From the NCBI GenBank assembly GCA_964502735.1, contig CAZCYD010000035.1:1-30224 (forward strand): a DNA stretch of 30,224 bases, read 5' to 3'. A model generated the notes under the pieces. That model searched no databases and had not been told where the DNA came from. It saw nothing but the letters and a program-made list of their open reading frames with translations. Below, piece after piece: positions 1 to 7,285 of this stretch. Origin of the DNA: JACKAN01 sp964502735. GTDB taxonomy: Bacteria > Bdellovibrionota > Bdellovibrionia > Bdellovibrionales > UBA1609. Every line of letters starts with the position of its first letter. Position 1 is the first letter of the stretch. The translations under genes were made by a program, and so were the position numbers.

Positions 1-134
1 ACATAAGTATCATCAGAGTTCAGCTGTCCACCTTGGGGGGCACAACTAAAGAGCGAATCCGAAGCCAAGCTCTGAAAGCCTACTGCTAAAACGGATAAGA
101 TTACCGCAAAGTTTTTTAATGATTTTACTCTCAT
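1..134 (-). CDS. 5' end of an exported protein (partial)
   Basis: A reading frame on the minus strand starts with ATG at 134-132 and stays open to the window edge (44 codons seen). An excellent ribosome binding site, AGGAGGG, lies at about 138-144. The N-terminus (MRVKSLKNFAVILSVLAVGF followed by QSLAS) is a typical Sec signal peptide: basic start, hydrophobic core and a probable signal peptidase I site after Ala-Ser. The visible mature part begins DSLFSCAPQGGQLN and has one Cys. There is no lipobox, so it is probably periplasmic, outer-membrane or secreted. The function cannot be told from 44 residues. It lies downstream of rng on the same strand with 157 nt between them and has its own strong RBS, so it is probably a separate transcription unit. 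Confidence 0.75.
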   Translation of the reverse strand, partial: MRVKSLKNFAVILSVLAVGFQSLASDSLFSCAPQGGQLNSDDTY

Positions 135-199
135 ACCCCCTCCTGATTTGCTTTTTATTGGCCTCAGTTCTCCCGACCCCCGCTCTTCTGTGGTTTAAA

Positions 200-229
200 T
201 TGCTTTGGTCTAAGTTACTTTAGTCTAGG
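200..229. repeat. Tandem pair of 15-nt direct repeats upstream of the exported-protein gene
   Basis: Two adjacent 15-nt units, TTGCTTTGGTCTAAG and TTACTTTAGTCTAGG, match at 12 of 15 positions. They lie 66-95 nt upstream of the minus-strand start at 134, where an activator or repressor could bind. Nothing known is recognised here and the repeat may be chance. Confidence 0.3.
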
Positions 230-291
230 TTCTATTTTCAGGTCCTGACACGCAGCCCTCAACCGGTCACAAGATAGTGAATGTGGGGGAA

Positions 292-1836
292 TTAATCAAC
301 CTCAATCTCAAACTGCTCGATATGAAAACTCGGCTCCACCTTGAAGGAAAGTGAGTATCCCAGCTTCTTTTCGAGATTCTCCAGAGTCAAACTTTCTTCT
401 GCATAAATCCAATCAGCCAAATCTCCATGGCACCTCACAATAAAACGAGAAGGTCGCGTACCCCTCATAGCTTCGCGCTCGATCTCGCGGAACATCTCAT
501 TTGCTACGGTCATCTTCTGCTTGATATAACCTTTGCCGTCGCAGTAGGGGCAACTTTCGCAAAGCGTGGAGACAAGGCTGGGTCGGATTCTTTTTCGCGT
601 CATCTCAACTAGTCCCAACTGAGACATTGTAATAATTTCAGTTCGAGCGCGATCCTTTCCCAACTCTTCTTGTAAAGCTGACAGAACTTTCTCTCTATGG
701 ATTTCCTTTTCCATATCAATAAAATCAATAATTATTATCCCCCCGCAATTTCGGATTCTCAGTTGATGGGCGATTTCTTTTGCCGCTTCAAGATTGGTCT
801 TTAACAAAGTGTCCTCTAAATCCTTCTTGCCCACAAAACGACCTGTATTGACATCGATAACAACGAGAGCTTCGGCTTCATCCACAACAATATATCCGCC
901 TGACTTTAACCAAACCGTGCGGCCCAGAGAGCGAGAAATCTCTAAATCCAAGTCGTACAGATCAAACAAAGGCTGATCATCTTTAAATCGTTTCACTTTA
1001 TTTTTGTATTTTGGCATAAACTGAGAAACAAAACTGACAACTTTTTTGTAAGCCTTTGAGTCGTCAACAATAACATTTTCAACGCTCTCATTGAGCAGAT
1101 CTCTCAGGGCTCGCAATTCCACATCGATTTCTGAATAAACAAGGCCAGGAGTTTTTCTTTTGTCGTAATTTTTAAGAACTTCCTTCCACGTTCTCTGTAA
1201 ATAATCTAAGTCTTGTTTGATAGTTACCGGATCGGCCCCTTCCCCCGCAGTTCTCACAATAACACCACCGCGAGGATTTAAAGATTCAATCAATTTTTTT
1301 AATCTTTCTTTTTCATCTTCACTCGAAATCCGACGTGAAATTCCGATGTGCTCAAGTGTTGGCATATACACAAGCATTCTTCCGGGCAAAGAGATATGTG
1401 TTGTAATTCTGGCTCCCTTTGTTCCCAAGGGGTCTTTGGCAACTTGAACAAGAACCATTTGTCCCTCTTTTACCAACTCCTGTATCTGAAGCGATGGCAC
1501 TTCTGTTTCTAACAAAGGGGGCTCTAAAACATTTAAATTGCTGGCTTCAAAATCTTCCACCGTGGCATCTAGTTCAGGCTCTTCATGAAAGTATTTTTCA
1601 GAGTCTACATCAGCCCGAATGTCTCCAACGTACAAAAACGCAGCCCTGTCTAATCCAATGTCAACGAAAGCGGCTTGCATACCTGGTAAAACTCGAACCA
1701 CCTTGCCTTTGAAAACTGACCCCACGCTTGTAGGTGCCCTTTTCCTTTCCACCTTTAAGTCGCAAAGGATTCCGTTTTCTACATAGGCTACGCGAGTTTG
1801 ATTAGGTCTAACATTTATTAAAATTTCGCTAGCCAT
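292..1836 (-). CDS. rng: Ribonuclease G (RNase E/G family)
   Basis: This endoribonuclease cuts AU-rich single-stranded RNA and takes part in 16S rRNA 5'-end maturation and mRNA decay. The protein has 514 residues from the chosen start. An S1 RNA-binding domain (about 36-150) is followed by the RNase H-like and DNase I-like catalytic region. The Mg-binding aspartates are seen in IDVN (Asp328) and DFIDM (Asp371), and the Zn-link cysteines in CPYCDGKG (Cys429/Cys432). Within the S1 domain, the stretch between GDI (71-73) and IQELV (118-122) is about 44 residues and very acidic; the same stretch is about 19 residues in E. coli RNase G. The start at 1836 (MASEILINV) matches the family N-terminus and has GGGAG just upstream; ATG 1848 (after AGAGGG) and TTG 1884 are alternatives. 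There is no long C-terminal degradosome scaffold, which fits RNase G better than RNase E. It is divergent from pilT. Confidence 0.95.
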   Translation of the reverse strand: MASEILINVRPNQTRVAYVENGILCDLKVERKRAPTSVGSVFKGKVVRVLPGMQAAFVDIGLDRAAFLYVGDIRADVDSEKYFHEEPELDATVEDFEASNLNVLEPPLLETEVPSLQIQELVKEGQMVLVQVAKDPLGTKGARITTHISLPGRMLVYMPTLEHIGISRRISSEDEKERLKKLIESLNPRGGVIVRTAGEGADPVTIKQDLDYLQRTWKEVLKNYDKRKTPGLVYSEIDVELRALRDLLNESVENVIVDDSKAYKKVVSFVSQFMPKYKNKVKRFKDDQPLFDLYDLDLEISRSLGRTVWLKSGGYIVVDEAEALVVIDVNTGRFVGKKDLEDTLLKTNLEAAKEIAHQLRIRNCGGIIIIDFIDMEKEIHREKVLSALQEELGKDRARTEIITMSQLGLVEMTRKRIRPSLVSTLCESCPYCDGKGYIKQKMTVANEMFREIEREAMRGTRPSRFIVRCHGDLADWIYAEESLTLENLEKKLGYSLSFKVEPSFHIEQFEIEVD

Positions 1837-1912
1837 CCACGCTCCCATTTGCACCCTCTTTTTGTCAATTTGCTTGGCACCCAATCACAAGAAGGTATTA
1901 ATAATTAAGTGA

Positions 1913-1934
1913 TTTATCCAAACGTTTGGGTAAA
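1913..1934. promoter_or_regulatory. Palindrome in the rng-pilT divergent intergenic region
   Basis: The 12-nt perfect palindrome CCAAACGTTTGG (1918-1929) extends to a 22-nt palindrome with a single non-matching pair (1917/1930). It lies about 75-100 nt upstream of rng and 200 nt upstream of pilT. The size and symmetry suit a dimeric DNA-binding protein. Elsewhere in this 294-nt gap a weak plus-strand promoter can be proposed (TTGCTT 2017-2022, 15-nt spacer, TATACA 2038-2043). The factor is unknown. Confidence 0.4.
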
Positions 1935-2130
1935 CATTAATTAGCCCTTATCTTGACTATCTTGCAAGACTTTAGTTTGACTTTTCTTTTCGACAAACTC
2001 AATCATCTGTAGACTCTTGCTTCCAACGTATTGATCATATACAGCACTAAGGTCCTATTTCCGGATAATCCACTTAAAATCTGAAGGTTTAAGTCCGAAA
2101 GGCTTTCTGGATATACACTCGGAGATCCTT

Positions 2131-3489
2131 ATGGCAAAAATAGATGAGTTATTTCGCATTATGGTTGAACAGGGCGCCTCAGATTTACACTTGAGTTCAG
2201 GCTCTCCGCCCCTACTTCGACTTCATGGAGATATGATTCCTATCCCCAATCAGCCGATTATGGACAACGCTTACATCCAATCTCTCATATTTGAGATTAT
2301 AAATGAGAAGCAAAAAAGAAACCTCATAGAAACCTGGGAGCTGGATTGCAGTTATTTTATTGAAGGGTTATCCAGATTCAGGGTCAATGTCTTTATGCAA
2401 AGGCGAGGAATGGGGGCTGTTTTTCGCGTAATTCCTACAGAAATTTTATCTGCCCAGAAGTTAGGACTTCCCCCATGTGTTACCAATTTACTAAATGTCG
2501 AGCGGGGATTAATTCTGGTTACTGGCCCCACGGGTTCTGGTAAATCGACAACTCTGGCCGCGATGCTGGACTCCATAAATGCAAATGAACGCACTCATAT
2601 TTTAACCATTGAAGACCCTGTTGAGTTTGTTCACGAAAACAAAAAATCACTTATTAATCAACGCGAAGTTGGAAGTCACACTAAAAGCTTTAGCAACGCT
2701 CTGAAGGCTGCCTTAAGGGAGGACCCCGATATTATTCTCGTCGGAGAGATGAGAGACCTTGAAACCATTGAGCTGGCAATGACCGCCGCAGAGACTGGCC
2801 ACGTGGTTTTTGGAACCCTACACACCAACTCTGCTGCAAGCACTGTGGATCGCATCATAGACGTTTTTCCCGTCGATCGCCAGGCGCAAATACGAGTGAT
2901 GCTCTCTGAAAGTTTACGAGGTGTAGTGGCGCAAACTCTTTTTAAACGCAGAGATAAACCCGGTCGAGTGGCAGGTTTAGAAGTCTTAGTTAACACTCGG
3001 GCGGTTTCCAACCTTATTCGCGAAGGAAAAACTTTTCAGATTCCATCAACTATGCAAACGGGAAGTTCGGAAGGCATGATCACGTTTGAACAACATCTTA
3101 CCGGACTGGTTCAAGAGGGCAAAATCTCACTAGAAGACGCTGAAAACTTTTTGAATAAAAAACTTAAAGGCATCACCCCTCCACAGGCAGTTACTCACAA
3201 TGTTTCCGCTCAGCGACCACCCAGCAGTGATCACACTACCGTCGGAGCTAAGCCTTTGAAAGCTCCGAGTACAGGTGGTGCGACTTTAAAAAACCCTTCC
3301 ACAACTAAACCCAGCCTTGTAAATAACTTGGCTCAACCGAAGGCTCCTCCAAAGCCGATTCCGACAACGCCACAGCCGCCAAAAGAAGCCAATCCTAATA
3401 CTGGTGACTTTAAAATTACGGGAGAACCTTTGCCTGAAAAAACAGGAGGGCTACTCGGTGGATTTGGTTTTAAAAAGAAAAGCAGCTAG
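2131..3489 (+). CDS. pilT: Type IV pilus retraction ATPase PilT with an extended Pro/Lys/Thr-rich tail
   Basis: PilT is the hexameric cytoplasmic ATPase that depolymerises type IV pili and drives twitching and surface pulling. Visible motifs are SDLHLSSGSPP at the N-terminus, Walker A GPTGSGKST (132-140), the Asp box EDPVEFVHE (161-169), Walker B IILVGEMRD (201-209), the His box GTLHTNSA (228-235), and an AVSNLIRE motif (291-298) at the place of the AIRNLIRE retraction motif. The RBS GGAG sits 6 nt before ATG 2131. The family core ends near residue 348. The remaining ~104 residues are low complexity, rich in Pro, Thr, Lys and Ser, and end GGFGFKKKSS. This tail is unusual for PilT and may bind partners. 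A giant hairpin starts 25 nt after the stop and probably ends the transcript. Confidence 0.95.
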   Translation: MAKIDELFRIMVEQGASDLHLSSGSPPLLRLHGDMIPIPNQPIMDNAYIQSLIFEIINEKQKRNLIETWELDCSYFIEGLSRFRVNVFMQRRGMGAVFRVIPTEILSAQKLGLPPCVTNLLNVERGLILVTGPTGSGKSTTLAAMLDSINANERTHILTIEDPVEFVHENKKSLINQREVGSHTKSFSNALKAALREDPDIILVGEMRDLETIELAMTAAETGHVVFGTLHTNSAASTVDRIIDVFPVDRQAQIRVMLSESLRGVVAQTLFKRRDKPGRVAGLEVLVNTRAVSNLIREGKTFQIPSTMQTGSSEGMITFEQHLTGLVQEGKISLEDAENFLNKKLKGITPPQAVTHNVSAQRPPSSDHTTVGAKPLKAPSTGGATLKNPSTTKPSLVNNLAQPKAPPKPIPTTPQPPKEANPNTGDFKITGEPLPEKTGGLLGGFGFKKKSS

Positions 3490-3513
3490 CCAGCAAACGA
3501 GATGTTTTTTGCT

Positions 3514-3653
3514 TTATACTCACTCAAAAAAATAATCGTCTAAACCTTTGTGAATGTGCCTCATGCTCAAACAGCCGCAGCCTTGAGGCTGCAGAACTGC
3601 GCGTGAGGCGCATTCACAAAGGTTTAGACGATTATTTTTTTGAGTGAGTATAA
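3514..3653. repeat. Giant hairpin element, copy A (50-bp stem, conserved core)
   Basis: Arms 3514-3563 and 3604-3653 are reverse complements over 50 bp with one difference, which is a G.U-compatible pair in RNA. Between them lies a 40-nt core: an asymmetric left side TGCTCAAACAG, an inner stem CCGCAGCC / GGCTGCAG with loop TTGA, and a right side AACTGCGCG. In this copy one inner-stem pair is broken (G to A at 3593 relative to the other copies). The left arm holds an A7 tract and the right arm a T7 tract, the layout of a bidirectional intrinsic terminator. It sits between convergent pilT and marC. Three relatives occur at 8776-8905, 10901-11036 and 30126-30224. Confidence 0.95.
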
Positions 3654-3708
3654 CTTGTTGTTTTACTTAAAAAGTATAAAAGCCGTTAGCTCTAATTTTA
3701 AAGGGGCT

Positions 3709-4350
3709 TTAAGATTTGCCCAGTCCTGGCAAGGAACTCAGCAACCCATCTAAGATAAATTGAATGGCAATTGCGGCTAAAACAAGACCCATAAGCCTCG
3801 AAAACACATTAATACCAATTCGTCCTAACCAAGTTGCGATTCTGTGTGCAGACCTCAAAATTAAGAAAACTCCAACCATTGTAACTATAATGGCTAAGTA
3901 CAAATAAATATGATGGTGCCAACCTTGAGCCCTCTCAGCCAAAATAAAAACAGAAACAATAGAACCTGGCCCAGAGATAAGAGGAATGGCCAGTGGAAAA
4001 ATAGCGACATCTTCTTTTTCAGCCCCCTCTTGGGCCTCCTCGCTAGTTGACTTCGTTCGGGATTGACGAGCGTTTATCATATCGAGAGAAACTAAAAAGA
4101 GCAGAATTCCACCAGCAATTTTAACTGCAGGCAGGCTAATTCCATAAAACTGAAAAATGAAAGTCCCGGCTGTCGCACACAATAGCAAGACAAACAGACT
4201 TACAAAAGAAGCCCTCAATGCCGTCCGCTTTCTGGAGGCGGAACTGTCACCCACCGACATGGCCAAAAATGGGCCCAGTGCCCCGAGAGGATTTACAATG
4301 CTAAAAATTGTTGTTAGACAAACGAAAAAGAAGGAATCTAAGCCCGACAT
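3709..4350 (-). CDS. MarC-family integral membrane protein
   Basis: A 213-residue protein with about six hydrophobic helices, the usual size for the MarC/UPF0056 family of inner-membrane proteins. Family features seen are NPLGALGPFLAMS near the N-terminus, in the first membrane segment, and the ISGPGSIVSVFI motif near residues 124-135, which is related to the N-terminal half (the family is thought to be an internal duplication). The hydrophilic loop between the two halves is highly charged (SRTKSTSEEAQEGAEKED). The physiological role of MarC proteins is not settled; the early link to multiple antibiotic resistance was not confirmed. The RBS is weak. It is convergent with pilT across hairpin copy A and 138 nt downstream of another minus-strand gene. 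Confidence 0.88.
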   Translation of the reverse strand: MSGLDSFFFVCLTTIFSIVNPLGALGPFLAMSVGDSSASRKRTALRASFVSLFVLLLCATAGTFIFQFYGISLPAVKIAGGILLFLVSLDMINARQSRTKSTSEEAQEGAEKEDVAIFPLAIPLISGPGSIVSVFILAERAQGWHHHIYLYLAIIVTMVGVFLILRSAHRIATWLGRIGINVFSRLMGLVLAAIAIQFILDGLLSSLPGLGKS

Positions 4351-4488
4351 AGAAAAAACCAGCCTTTAAATACGGAATCGTATTCATCAAAATTGAAATA
4401 GGATCTAATTCAGTTTTTGCAAATTCACAATCAAAAACTGTGTGAGTTTTCTGTGATAGAATTTTCTAAGAAACAAGTCGGCAATTAC

Positions 4489-4893
4489 CTAGAAGTCCCA
4501 TGTCTGACTCAAACGAAAAGTCTGTGTGCTCAATGGAGAAAAGACTTTGTCCAGATCTGCAAATAACAAGTCTCTTTCAATTTCATTAAATCCGTATGGG
4601 CGAGTGGCTGTCTTATATGTCGTGTAAACCGTTCCAGAAATAATTCCTATCGCAAAACCAACTGCAATATTAGACAGCTTATCTTGTGGGCGAGCATAAA
4701 AACTCAACGTGCTCAAACCCAAAACGGCACCAGCAAGTCCAGAAAATACTATTGTGGCCAATTGCTTGCGGGGGCCAGAGCTTTTAGTAGATTGAGCGGG
4801 ATACCTCTGCGCAAAAGATGGAATGCACAGTCCCACTATAAGAACTTGGATGAGAACAACCCGGCCTAAATTTATTATCATTTTGTTACTCAA
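4489..4893 (-). CDS. Small exported protein with glycine-rich hydrophobic segments
   Basis: A 134-residue protein of unknown function. The start is TTG at 4893, supported by the purine-rich RBS AAAGGAA 5 nt upstream; an ATG four codons in is a less well-spaced alternative. The N-terminus is a signal peptide (VVLIQVLIVGLCIPSFAQ, cut after SFA). Two glycine- and alanine-rich hydrophobic stretches follow (IVFSGLAGAVLGLSTLSFYA and NIAVGFAIGIISGTVYTTY), of the kind that pack as glycine-zipper hairpins in membranes. The last 40 residues are hydrophilic and end in an aromatic residue (TWDF). A terminal Phe is common in outer-membrane proteins, but the short length argues against a full barrel. No family is recognised. 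Confidence 0.65.
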   Translation of the reverse strand: MSNKMIINLGRVVLIQVLIVGLCIPSFAQRYPAQSTKSSGPRKQLATIVFSGLAGAVLGLSTLSFYARPQDKLSNIAVGFAIGIISGTVYTTYKTATRPYGFNEIERDLLFADLDKVFSPLSTQTFRLSQTWDF

Positions 4894-5282
4894 GATTTTT
4901 CCTTTCCAAGATTTAGCCTTTATATCTTGTGTATGAATCCCCTATCATTCTATTTTGGTTTGCCCTGCTCACACAACTAGAAAGCCACATTATTTCGTTT
5001 TTAATTATTTTTTGATTCTCGTGGTTTACTTGAGCAAATCTAGAGCTGTTTAAACGCAGCCCCCTCCCGTGGAGACCTCGAGCCTTTGCTGTGGGCGGAT
5101 TCTCCTACTGATTTACACCTTTAATTGCGAAAAGAAATGGGAGAAGAAAAAGAAATAGGTGAAGAAACAAGAGAAGAGGTCTCTCTTTTGTTTTTTGTTG
5201 CTTTTCTTGTTAGAGTTGTAGGAATTTATAATACAGCCTAATACTGGAAGGCTGCTATACTATGATAAACAAAGGAGATTTG
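4894..5282. other. 389-nt intergenic region upstream of the deo operon
   Basis: No open frame with a convincing start was found. The stretch at 5129-5180 is almost all purine on the plus strand (runs of GAAGAAA type) and is followed at once by a pyrimidine-rich run to about 5209. Such a skewed tract may be flexible or non-B DNA. The deoC promoter candidate (see 5207-5232) lies at its end. Part of the space must serve as promoter for the minus-strand gene that starts at 4893. Confidence 0.5.
5207..5232 (+). promoter_or_regulatory. Candidate deo operon promoter
   Basis: A perfect -10 box TATAAT lies at 5227-5232. The -35 side is poor: TTGTTA at 5207-5212 has a short 14-nt spacer, and TTCTTG at 5204-5209 has a 17-nt spacer. 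This leaves a leader of about 44 nt before deoC. The weak -35 suggests activation by a regulator. No operator was recognised. Confidence 0.5.
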
Positions 5283-5957
5283 ATGCTTAGCGCAAGCGAA
5301 TTGGCTCGTTATTTTGACCACACTCTCCTCAGTCCAACCGCCACTGAGTCCCAAATTGCAAAGCTGTGCGAAGAGGCTATTGAATACAATTTTTTTTCTG
5401 TATGCGTCCATCCGTATTGGCTAAATTTTTGTCAAGACCTCCTTTCAAAGTCTCACATTCAGCTCTGTACGGTCATAGGCTTTCCCCTAGGACAAAACAC
5501 AACAAAGTCTAAAGTGTTTGAAACTCAGAATGCTCTTGAAAGCGGAGCCGATGAATTTGATATGGTTATAAATCTTGCCGCGCTCAAAAATAAAAATTGG
5601 AAATATATAAAACAGGAAATCTCGGATATCGCCAAAGCCACTCAGGGAAAATACTTGAAAGTTATTATCGAAACGGCCTACCTCACTCCATCAGAGATTG
5701 AACAAGCCACCCATGCCTGTGAGGACTCCGGAGCCCAATTTGTGAAAACCTCCACAGGATTTGCCTCCAGAGGGGCTTCCTTTGAAGACATCCAACAGAT
5801 TGCCAAAGCTCGTAAATCTTCCGTGAAAATCAAGGCCAGTGGAGGAATTAAAGATTTGTCCACGGCCCTAAAATTTATTGAACTCGGAGCTGAAAGATTG
5901 GGTTCAAGCAAAAGCGTTGATATTTTAAAAAGCTACACCGATGGAGTGTACAGATGA
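5283..5957 (+). CDS. deoC: Deoxyribose-phosphate aldolase
   Basis: DeoC splits 2-deoxyribose-5-phosphate into glyceraldehyde-3-phosphate and acetaldehyde, the last step of deoxynucleoside breakdown. The protein has 224 residues, a TIM-barrel class I aldolase. The Schiff-base lysine is in FVKTSTGF (Lys155), the second active-site lysine in VKIKASGG (Lys184), and the catalytic Asp in DEFDMVIN (Asp93). The start at 5283 is preferred because AAAGGAG lies 5 nt upstream and because MLSASELARYFDHT matches the family; ATG 5262 would add seven residues without an RBS. Its stop overlaps the deoA start by 4 nt (ATGA), which implies translational coupling. It is the first gene of a deoC-deoA-punA operon. 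Confidence 0.96.
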   Translation: MLSASELARYFDHTLLSPTATESQIAKLCEEAIEYNFFSVCVHPYWLNFCQDLLSKSHIQLCTVIGFPLGQNTTKSKVFETQNALESGADEFDMVINLAALKNKNWKYIKQEISDIAKATQGKYLKVIIETAYLTPSEIEQATHACEDSGAQFVKTSTGFASRGASFEDIQQIAKARKSSVKIKASGGIKDLSTALKFIELGAERLGSSKSVDILKSYTDGVYR

Positions 5958-7285
5958 ACCCTAAAAATAGATTTAATCCTGTAGAACTGATTTTAAAGAA
6001 GAAGCGAAACCAACACCACAACTCAGAGGAGATCCATTTCTTAGTAGAAGAGTTTACCGCCGGACGACTACCTGAATATCAGATGTCAGCTTGGCTTATG
6101 GCTGTTTGTTTTAATGGCATGAGCAGCGAGGAAGTGGCCACCTTCACGAGATCCATGAAGGACTCAGGGGTGAGTTTAGACTTTTCAAGTCTCCCTTATA
6201 CCGTGGACAAACACAGTACCGGAGGAATTGGGGACAAAACCAGCTTAATTTTGGGTCCAATTGTTGCGGCGGCTGGAGCTTATGTTCCTATGATCGCGGG
6301 GCGTGGCCTTGGACACACGGGGGGAACTCTCGACAAACTAGAGAGCTTGCCAGGTTTTAATATTCAGCTCACAGAGTCCGAATTTGTATCCCAAGTGAAG
6401 GACATTGGAATCGCAATCATGGGACAAACTCAAGACTTGTGTCCGGCAGACAGAAAGCTCTATGCCCTCAGAGATGTCACTGGCACGGTTGACTCTCTTG
6501 AACTTATCTGTGGCAGTATTATGAGTAAGAAGCTTGCTGAAGGAATACGGGGCCTGGTTCTCGACGTAAAGTTCGGCTCCGGAGCTTTTATGAAGAGTCT
6601 TGAAAAAGCTGAACAGCTCGCCAATCTACTAAAGTTAACTGGAGAAAAAAATAATCTCGATGTGCGAGTTGTTTTTTCAAATATGGATCAACCCTTAGGT
6701 CGCTTTGTCGGCAATGGGCTAGAGGTCAGAGAATGTTTAGACATTATGAGTAACAAAACTTTTTTAGAGGATGGCCATGACTTCTACGCCAACACTCGGG
6801 ATCTGAGTCTTATCCTTGCCGGCTATATGATTCACCTTGCAAACCTATCCGAGACTCCCGAGAAAGGACTCGACATTGCCAACGAGATGCTCCAAAGCGG
6901 AAAGGCCCTAAAGAAGTTCGAAGAGCTGGCCCACAGACAATGCTGCACAAATATCAACCCCAATACAGAAGCCAAACACAAGTTTGCAGTTGTAAGCCCT
7001 TCTGGGGGATATATTTCAACCATGGATTGTGAGCAAATTGGCTTTAGCTCTATATTACTTGGGGCTGGAAGGTTTAAAACCACGGATGTGATTGACCACT
7101 CTTCTGGCATAGAGATCAACTGTTATTTGGGTCAAAAAATTAACAAAGGACACGTGCTGGCCTACCTGTACACAAATAAGCCAGATGTTCTTGAAGCTGT
7201 CAGTGAAAATATCTTGAAAGCCGTGAAGATTTCTGCCAAGAAAGACGAAACCATACCCCCTCCATTAATATCAAAGGTGCTATAA
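5954..7285 (+). CDS. deoA: Thymidine / pyrimidine-nucleoside phosphorylase
   Basis: This enzyme phosphorolyses thymidine or deoxyuridine (or both uridine and thymidine if of the PyNP type) to the base and (deoxy)ribose-1-phosphate. The 443-residue length suits the family. The phosphate-binding segment KHSTGGIGDKTSL and the signature AGRGLGHTGGTLDKLE are present, followed by DVTGTVDSLELICGSIMSKK and DVKFGSGAFMK, and a C-terminal alpha/beta lobe. The sequence alone does not decide between deoA and pdp specificity. The start overlaps the deoC stop (ATGA) and its stop overlaps the punA start by 1 nt (TAATG). No phosphopentomutase (deoB), needed to link sugar-1-P to DeoC, is in the window and it must be coded elsewhere. 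Confidence 0.95.
   Translation: MNPKNRFNPVELILKKKRNQHHNSEEIHFLVEEFTAGRLPEYQMSAWLMAVCFNGMSSEEVATFTRSMKDSGVSLDFSSLPYTVDKHSTGGIGDKTSLILGPIVAAAGAYVPMIAGRGLGHTGGTLDKLESLPGFNIQLTESEFVSQVKDIGIAIMGQTQDLCPADRKLYALRDVTGTVDSLELICGSIMSKKLAEGIRGLVLDVKFGSGAFMKSLEKAEQLANLLKLTGEKNNLDVRVVFSNMDQPLGRFVGNGLEVRECLDIMSNKTFLEDGHDFYANTRDLSLILAGYMIHLANLSETPEKGLDIANEMLQSGKALKKFEELAHRQCCTNINPNTEAKHKFAVVSPSGGYISTMDCEQIGFSSILLGAGRFKTTDVIDHSSGIEINCYLGQKINKGHVLAYLYTNKPDVLEAVSENILKAVKISAKKDETIPPPLISKVL

Noticed and set aside
5129..5210. Purine-rich tract as a coding sequence or phase-variable repeat
   Set aside because: There is no RBS with a proper start, and no exact repeat unit long enough for slippage.
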